From positions 37,658,024 to 37,722,023 of the forward strand of contig CM037788.1 in the NCBI GenBank assembly GCA_021229015.1: a stretch of 64,000 nucleotides of DNA, given 5' to 3'. Each line of letters starts with the position of its first letter. Position 1 is the stretch's first letter. The notes under the pieces are model-generated. The model had not been told where the DNA came from. It saw nothing but the letters and a program-made list of their open reading frames with translations, and searched no databases. Below are positions 57,514 through 64,000 of this stretch, piece after piece. A program made the position numbers and the translations under genes. Source of the DNA: Solen grandis. Lineage: Eukaryota; Mollusca; Bivalvia; Adapedonta; Solenidae.

Positions 57514-58780
57514 TTGACTCTGGAACTATTATTTTGTAATGAGCGCGAAGCAGTATCACAGGGACAACATTTGTACATGTATATTGCGGCTGAAGATCGA
57601 ACCCACGACCTACCGAACGAGATTCAAATGAATGATGTGTTTCTCTGTTTGGTATAGAGTCTGATTTAAAGCCCATAACAGATCGTTGATGGAGACGAGA
57701 CTTCTTTTAAAATTTTATATTTTGATAAAAAATGTATAAAAGCAAGAATACGCCTATTTTTTTAAGTTATAAACAAATATTAATGACAGAGAATATAATC
57801 AGGAATTAATACAGAATAATTAAATCGGTCGAGTGTGTTTAAGGTATATCTCTAATGTAAACGCTCAAACAAGAAACATTTAACACTGTTGTGTGGGAAA
57901 TGACTAAAGTTGAATGAATATAGCTGCATGGGAGGGGGCCACATCAACATGTCAATTGCACTGTATTTGTCAGACTAAACGAAAACACGATTTCAATGAA
58001 TATGCATTTTGTAGCCGGGTGATTAAATTCAATATGTGCGCTGAGACTTATTAACTTAATTTCCATATTTACTTGAGTTTAATTTTTATATGCGTGTTTC
58101 CGTTTCAGGAAGCTGCAGGAAGGGTATTAAAACGTGTCCGTCTTGAAATTAATATTTCGTATAATTTATTCATCTCCGGCACGCACTACAATAGTAACCT
58201 CTCAACCATTGTCAATCAATAGTTTAAAATTATTATTCCTTAACGTTTTTAGAGTCAAAGTTAAACTCAATGTCGATGTTCCTTTGATGTTGTTTATTCT
58301 TAGAGGGTCTATGGACTTTCCAAGCGACTGGGGCTGTGATTTATCCGTGGTGACAATTTGACGTACATGTCCAGTACTGCACGGGTGTCTCGCACAAAAC
58401 GTCGACCTGGATGCAAATTTGAGTTGCTCTTGATCTGTGTTTAAGACTCGGGGTGGGGGACACGTCAGCGGGGGTATTGTGACGTCTTGGTAAGGACAGA
58501 GGAATAGAGATTGAGGGACAGGGAGTAGGTTCATTAAGGACACCAGGTGGGTTGAAGGTCAAGGTCACAAGGACAGATGCACATGTGGTCCCATTTCATG
58601 ATTGTAGACTGAATCTGAAATGTTTAAAAGTAATGTATTGTTATCAAAATGCACACAGGCGCCTTGAAAAACTGAGCGAAAAAATAAATGATGGTTTTGT
58701 ATATTACTGTATATAACTCTCAAATCCTCTGCATCGAACTCGCAGGTACTGTAGCTCTCCTTTGCCGTTCTCTAAGAATC
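57514..58780. other. Non-coding stretch, no gene recognised
   Basis: A CpG-bearing patch at 58320-58600 includes a GGTCAAGGTCAC motif. A possible acceptor (CCGTTTCAG, ending 58108) is followed by 37 open codons, but nothing supports an exon. Confidence 0.35.
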
Positions 58781-58781
58781 A

Positions 58782-58813
<32 letters not shown>

Positions 58814-60365
58814 GAACGAATCCTAAAGTCATTCAAGATGATAGAGATTAAGTTCATTAACTCTAATTAATTAGAACCAACTGACTGTTTATTTCGTGAG
58901 CCATCACATATACCTTGTCATACCTGTGATTATCCGGAGATTGCCACTGACTGCCCTAATGTGGACCTTCCTATCTGGCCCCTGATCGGACATCACTATT
59001 TTCCTGAGAAAAAAAAGACAATTAAACGAAGATAAGTGCATTTTAATAACCATACATGTGTACTTGTAATTGTTCGCCACTTTCATCTTCATTCGGCTGG
59101 TATTGAAGTAGACTCATTTTCTGCTACAAATGTAATTACTTTAAATCACATCGAATCTTTTATCTTCCGGACAAACCAGTGAACGAGGGCAAGCCAACGC
59201 TATCGTGTAACTGTGAACTTTTTTTAGAGAACTCTCCGTAAGGTGAGGCGTAAAAATTGCTAATTATCGAAGACCAGAGATTTTTATGATAGAATCTGTG
59301 GAGCAAATGAAATTCATTATTAAATTGAAAGATTAATGGAACAATTATGAGTATGTGAGAAGGCAGAGTATATCAAATTCCCAGACCGAATCTTCATATA
59401 GCTGCAGGCTACGCTTCTAACCAGCTTCCTCGCTATTAATACAGGATTACGAATTTTGTTGAATCATTTAAGGGCCACAACTCAGACAAGTTCCGTATTA
59501 AGTAATGGTTATTTTATTATCGTCTGCGCGTGCGTATCAGTTTGCACGTGGCGGAAATGTGTTATCACACATAGGTATCAAAGTGAGGCATATTCGCGAT
59601 CTTATTAAATAAAGAATAAGTGTCAGTATCACGAAAAATAATGGAATTGATGAGATACTGTTTTAATATAATACCTATAAAATAATGCAGCATACTAAAT
59701 GAATTTCAAATTAGGGTTGTAAATTATAAGGCATCGAATAATGAGATTTGTCATGTCACAAAAATGCCAGGTCCAAAAAAAGCAAATAACTAATTAAACC
59801 ATGCATGTGGCTCACTGAATTGATCGGATGAACCCACATTTCATCATAAGAGCACAACTTCTATTTTTTCTTCTACAACTTCCACCATCACTACTTCTAC
59901 CACCATTGCTTCCACCACCATAACTGTTACTCATGTTCATTTGTTTTCTTTTCTTTTTTAAATATAAAGTCATCTCTTTTAATTCATTTTTAGTACAATA
60001 ACATGTGACAAAATGTCATTTGTAAATAGAAACTGCTTCAAAATATTTCCTGTCTTCCACTGAAAGTTAATCTGGTTTAAATCGGTGAATATTTAGACTA
60101 ATTATACATACATCTTTCTGTGTGTTTGTTTGACATTGGTTTTACGTTTGGGTCCATTTGTTTTCCGAAATGATTAACATAGTTACAACGGAAGCTGTTC
60201 CAGTATGATCTATAGGTACATATGTATTGATCATGTCACTGCAATCAATTTAAAAGAAATAGTTGATTTAATTGTATACATTCAAATAATTCATTATTTT
60301 GAACACCTGCATCTCGACCAAACTTTTTCTATCGTGTGTGTGTGTTTATACATTTTTAAAGCTGT
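58781..60365. other. Non-coding stretch with homopolymer and trinucleotide-like runs
   Basis: A T25-type run lies at about 58787-58813, and a CTTCTAC/CCACCAC-rich low-complexity segment at about 59870-59935. No gene is recognised. Confidence 0.4.
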
Positions 60366-60391
60366 TATTTATTTATTTATTTATTTATTTT
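60366..60391. repeat. (ATTT)n microsatellite
   Basis: About six ATTT units, followed by a T-rich run. Confidence 0.9.
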
Positions 60392-60519
60392 ATCTTTTTT
60401 TTTCTTTTTAGAGGGTTGGGGGTAAGGGGTTCAAAATACTAAAAACTGAAACAATCAAGAGACTTTCCTGAATTTGACACATCCTGCCTTAAGTTGTTGT
60501 TTGTTCTTTTTCTATCCAC

Positions 60520-61330
60520 GATTTCCATACTGAAGTTGAGTCCATCTCTCAAACGCGTTTCGGACATCTTCTTGCTGTTGTTTGGTGTCTAGTACAAAAG
60601 ACAAGACTTGGATCACAGATGGTCGACCACTGACCAGTTAGTGACACAAAAACTTGAAGCGTCATCGAGTTTTACGACATTTTTTTCAGAACTAGATTTT
60701 CTCCGCGGGGTAACCCCTAAACCTGTTTGTGGAAATGTCGGAAATTCCTCAATAATTTATCTCAAAGAAAGTTTCAAATCCGATTCCAGTTTTGTCAACT
60801 TTCAATCCGCTTAACAAACGAAGAGCACGTGCCGTAACGCTATGCTACACGTTTACAGTACGCATGTTCAGTTCCGCACGCGAGATTCTTAACAGCACGT
60901 GCGCGTCTTTACAGACGACACCATGCATATGGCCAGAGACAGCTCGTGTCAAAGAATCCATTTTGCTCTTATTCAAACGGTTGACTTTGAGCTTTTATCA
61001 TAGCTCATAAAACTAATTAGCCGTTAATATTGCTTGTCGGAAATTATCAATTCCAAGCAAAATATTGCGACATTGTTTTTAATTATAGGCCGTATTTCGC
61101 TTCCCATTTTTACTTGAGCCGTAGAGGCGATGAAATATTTGACGCGGAACATGGACTGAAGACTGCTTCTGCTTTTTACGACTGAAACGTATCTGCTTAG
61201 GACGACAGCGATGTTTTGCGAGGACGTTCGCCTGTCAGAGGCACCAGCTCATTAGTTCATTCGGCTGTCATAGTAACGAAATGTATCGAGACAAACTCAC
61301 AGAGGCAGCCATTTTCACTGTCTGTGACAC
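60520..61330. promoter_or_regulatory. CpG-richer segment, possible regulatory region
   Basis: CpG is markedly denser than in the flanks. Two GCACGTGC motifs (E-box CACGTG type, about 60825 and 60895) lie about 70 bp apart, and AGGCAGCCATTTTCACTG near 61303 resembles a YY1-type GCCATTTT site. No adjacent gene start was recognised, so the assignment is speculative. Confidence 0.25.
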
Positions 61331-61799
61331 TGGAATCGCCTTAATTATACCGGATAGTTTATTTACTCGTAGATTTATAATTATGAGATGCTTGTTCCGT
61401 TGAAATTTGTAATAATTAATTACTAATGAATAATGCTATCACAGATACTGCATATGACCTCGTTAAATTACATTGTCAATATGACTGTGCATTTGTAAAT
61501 ACGAATACACCGTTCTTGCTTTTCCCTCTTTACATAACAATGTTAATTCTTTGGTATCACTGTTTTGTTTAATTCCAGTAAACCGCGCGCTTTATATAAC
61601 TAGTTGCAAAAGTAAGTGCGTACTCAGAATTTTGCTAATTTAAACGCATAATTTATTTATCACATATATTACTAAAATTAATATGAAACTATTCGAGTAC
61701 TATGGGCAGTGTAATGTGAATTAGCCGTGGCTTATCATACGATGATAAAGAAATATATATTGTGGGGAATATATAAAAGGACGCATTTTAGGAAACACT
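61331..61799. other. Non-coding stretch, nothing recognised
   Basis: AT-rich; no gene or repeat identified. Confidence 0.4.
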
Positions 61800-62010
61800 G
61801 TATTCACCTTGCTTGGAGCTCAGAATCACATACATGGGTAATTCCAGGACTGGTTGGTCCAGTGTTAATATTCTGTGACTGGGAGTGGTACCATGCCGAT
61901 TGTATACAACGTGATATTGCAATTCAAAAAGCATTATATCTGCCTCATGCAGATAAAGTATCCAAATGAATGAAATTATTAGGTAGGACGTTAAATTGGG
62001 GCAAACAATG
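61800..62010 (+). mobile_element. tRNA-derived SINE fragment, copy 6
   Basis: Lacks the head; contains CACCTTGCTTGGAGCTCAGA, TTCCAGGACTGGTTGGTCCA, ATATCTGCCTCATGCAGATA and a final AGGACGTTAAATTGGGGC. It is more diverged than the other copies. Confidence 0.6.
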
Positions 62011-63064
62011 GTCGTCATAACATTGGTCTGAACATAACAGGTATTATTAATACGGTATGGTTTCTTTGATTACATTGTCCTGGGCGTATGGTTACAAAGA
62101 CACCACCCCATGATAAATGCAAATCCACAGAAATTGACTTCCTTCTCCGAGATACCGCGTCTGGGTCGGAGCCTTATCCCACATAGAGAAATCGCAATAC
62201 ACTTATAACAGGCCGTCCACACGGGTGGGAGGCCTTGTTTTGTAAACAGTAGTTATACTAAGCTACTTAGGTGCTGTGGTGTAACAAGCAAATAGATTTT
62301 CCGTTATACATCATGTCAATTCTCAAACAGTTCATTTCCAGTGTTAAACTACTGTTCCATTAAAGATCTCTGGGCGTGAACAAATCCCCCTTTTATTATA
62401 CCGTCTAATACTATTATGAAACTAAATCTGATTAGAGTAACGTTTAGGCACACTTTAATTAGAAGAATAGAGTACTTATAAATATAATCCCTTATTTTAC
62501 GCTCAGGTGCTATACTGCAATATATATGAAGCGATCTGAAAGCAACGTTCATCCCCGCCGCTAAATCCGAGGGGACAAAATTCCGTGAATTTCTCTGAAG
62601 ATGCCGCATTCTAAACTTTCCCGCTTTATTCTCATGACTTTGGCAGGCCATTAGTAGACGTGAGAGTTGATGGTACGTCCATGTTACAAATTCTCATGAC
62701 TTCTGGCGGTCATTACGGGGACTTGAACGTAACAACTATGCGGCTTCCACGCAGTTTATTGTGCGGGCGTAGGACTCCCCGGTATTAAGCCAAGAGTTTA
62801 GGTATGTGAACATACAGGATAAGAAACGCGAACATCTGTGCCGCCATGCTAGGCGATGGCGGTCACTAAAATATGCCTGGTCGAATGTTTAATCACGTTC
62901 CAGACGAAAATATTTTAATGATTTCATCTTGAGTCATCGATCAACAAAATGTACCATGACTTACACAGGACCACCCCAGAAGTAGTGTTATCTAAAATAT
63001 ATACACCGTCACTTTTAAATAACATTTTTTTCAAATAATGATAATTAAAGAAAATGACAGTCCG
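62011..63064. other. Non-coding stretch, no gene recognised
   Basis: CpG is frequent. The 100-codon minus-strand frame 62349-62651 shows no domain signature. Confidence 0.4.
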
Positions 63065-63275
63065 GGTTCAAATTCCATCAATGGTATACATAGTGCTAAG
63101 GTACATTAAGTGGAAAGGCTCCCCACTACCAAAGAACATTATCAAGTTGATATGAGTTAACTGTAAATTATTGATTAGAAATTAAACATTTGGCCATTTT
63201 TAAGGGAAAATGACAATGAAATCATCCCTAAGTATTTAAGTATAACATTGTACGAAGTGACGTTTGTGGAATTCG
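63065..63275. mobile_element. Palindromic MITE, CTTAG family, copy 3
   Basis: Starts GGTTCAAATTCCATCAATGG and ends CGTTTGTGGAATTCGAG. The right arm CTAAGTATTTAAGTATAAC matches copy 2; the left arm is more decayed. Confidence 0.5.
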
Positions 63276-63574
63276 AGTCAGTAGTTTTTTTCTGTCTTTT
63301 TTTTATTATTATTATTATTGTTGTTGTTATATATCATTATAAACAACTTTGTATAGAGGAATTGTACATTTTAGTGAGTTCTCAAGTTAGATATTCGATC
63401 AGGAAAATATTGTAGTGTTATTTTATGTTGTTTTATTCAGCTGGTTTTATTATGGCTGTTTCGTGTAGAAACAAATGCATGTGCGTGTTTGTAATTTGTT
63501 ACACTACTTTTTTCATCATTGAATAATATTTTTGGACAGTCATATGAACATTTTCCATTCAACATTATAGCGAA

Positions 63575-64000
63575 TAAGATCCGTTCAATATAAAACATAC
63601 ATAGTGATATAAAATTAATTCCGGTGCAAAATAAAACATAAATAGTGACATAAGATTAATCCTCGTTCAACATTAGAACATATATAGTGACATAAGTTTA
63701 ATTCCTGTTCAACATTAGAACATAAATAGTGAGATAAGATTAATTACCGTTCAATATTAGAACATATTTAGTGACATAAGAATGATACCAATTCAACATT
63801 TACACATAAATAGTGACATAATATTAATTACCGTTCAATATTAGAACATATTTAGTGACATAAGAATGATACCGATTCAACATTAGAACATAAATAGTGA
63901 CATAAGAATAATTCCGATTCAACATTAAACACATATACATGTATAGTGACATAAAAGAATAACTCCAATTCAACATTTACACATATATAGTGACATAAAA
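63575..64000 (+). repeat. 42-nt tandem array running off the window
   Basis: About ten diverged units of a 42-nt motif. Its core is ACATAAATAGTGACATAAGA followed by TTAATTACCGTTCAACATTA. Two-unit blocks recur almost exactly (for example ACATATTTAGTGACATAAGA with ATGATACC), suggesting expansion by larger steps. The right end is not in the window. Confidence 0.92.

Noticed and set aside
58109..58222. Possible terminal exon after CCGTTTCAG with 37 open codons (start EAAGRVLKRVRLEI) and TAG
   Set aside because: An acceptor-like site followed by a short open frame occurs often by chance. No partner exon or homologous domain was recognised.

Overview
The window is nuclear DNA from an animal, most likely a bivalve mollusc. 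It is AT-rich, has very large introns with GT..AG borders, and carries many short dispersed repeats. Two repeat classes in particular (tails reading GGCCCTCTTGTTT, and heads reading GGAGGGGACTATAAG) are ones I associate with bivalve genomes. The species call is inference; nothing here fixes a genus. Two runs of exactly 100 N (9138-9237 and 20441-20540) are scaffold joins, so the window is three contigs.

Only one cellular gene is firmly supported: the 3' end of an EHBP1 (EH-domain-binding protein 1) orthologue on the + strand. Three coding exons (23251-23324, 41508-41622, 48759-48840) are separated by introns of about 18.2 and 7.1 kb. They join in frame into an 89-residue C-terminus: the second half of the Rab-binding bMERB coiled coil and a terminal CCIQ CaaX box. 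The upstream exons (NT-C2, CH, first half of bMERB) were not found in the preceding 23 kb. Most other open frames are chance ORFs or lie in repeats.

Layout: 1-9137 is AT-rich sequence with scattered SINE and MITE copies. 9238-20440 holds a broken Ty3/gypsy pol fragment, a candidate solo LTR with a textbook TATA+Inr core promoter, a perfect 42-bp inverted repeat, two diverged copies of an unexplained 0.6-kb block, and LTR/primer-binding-site units containing tRNA-like Pol III promoters. 20541 to about 55500 is visibly CpG-poor and contains the EHBP1 exons. Eleven of the twelve copies of a TTAA-flanked MITE are here, with a hAT-type element, a 26-nt minisatellite and other repeats. From about 55500 to 64000 CpG is common again and no gene was recognised; the window ends inside a 42-nt tandem array.

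The main interest is in how the repeats relate to the gene. Copies of the hairpin-bearing TTAA MITE lie in inverted pairs around the coding exons, which could form intronic dsRNA, RNA-editing substrates or circular RNA. The abrupt CpG change at the second gap suggests either a gene-body methylation boundary or a wrong contig join.
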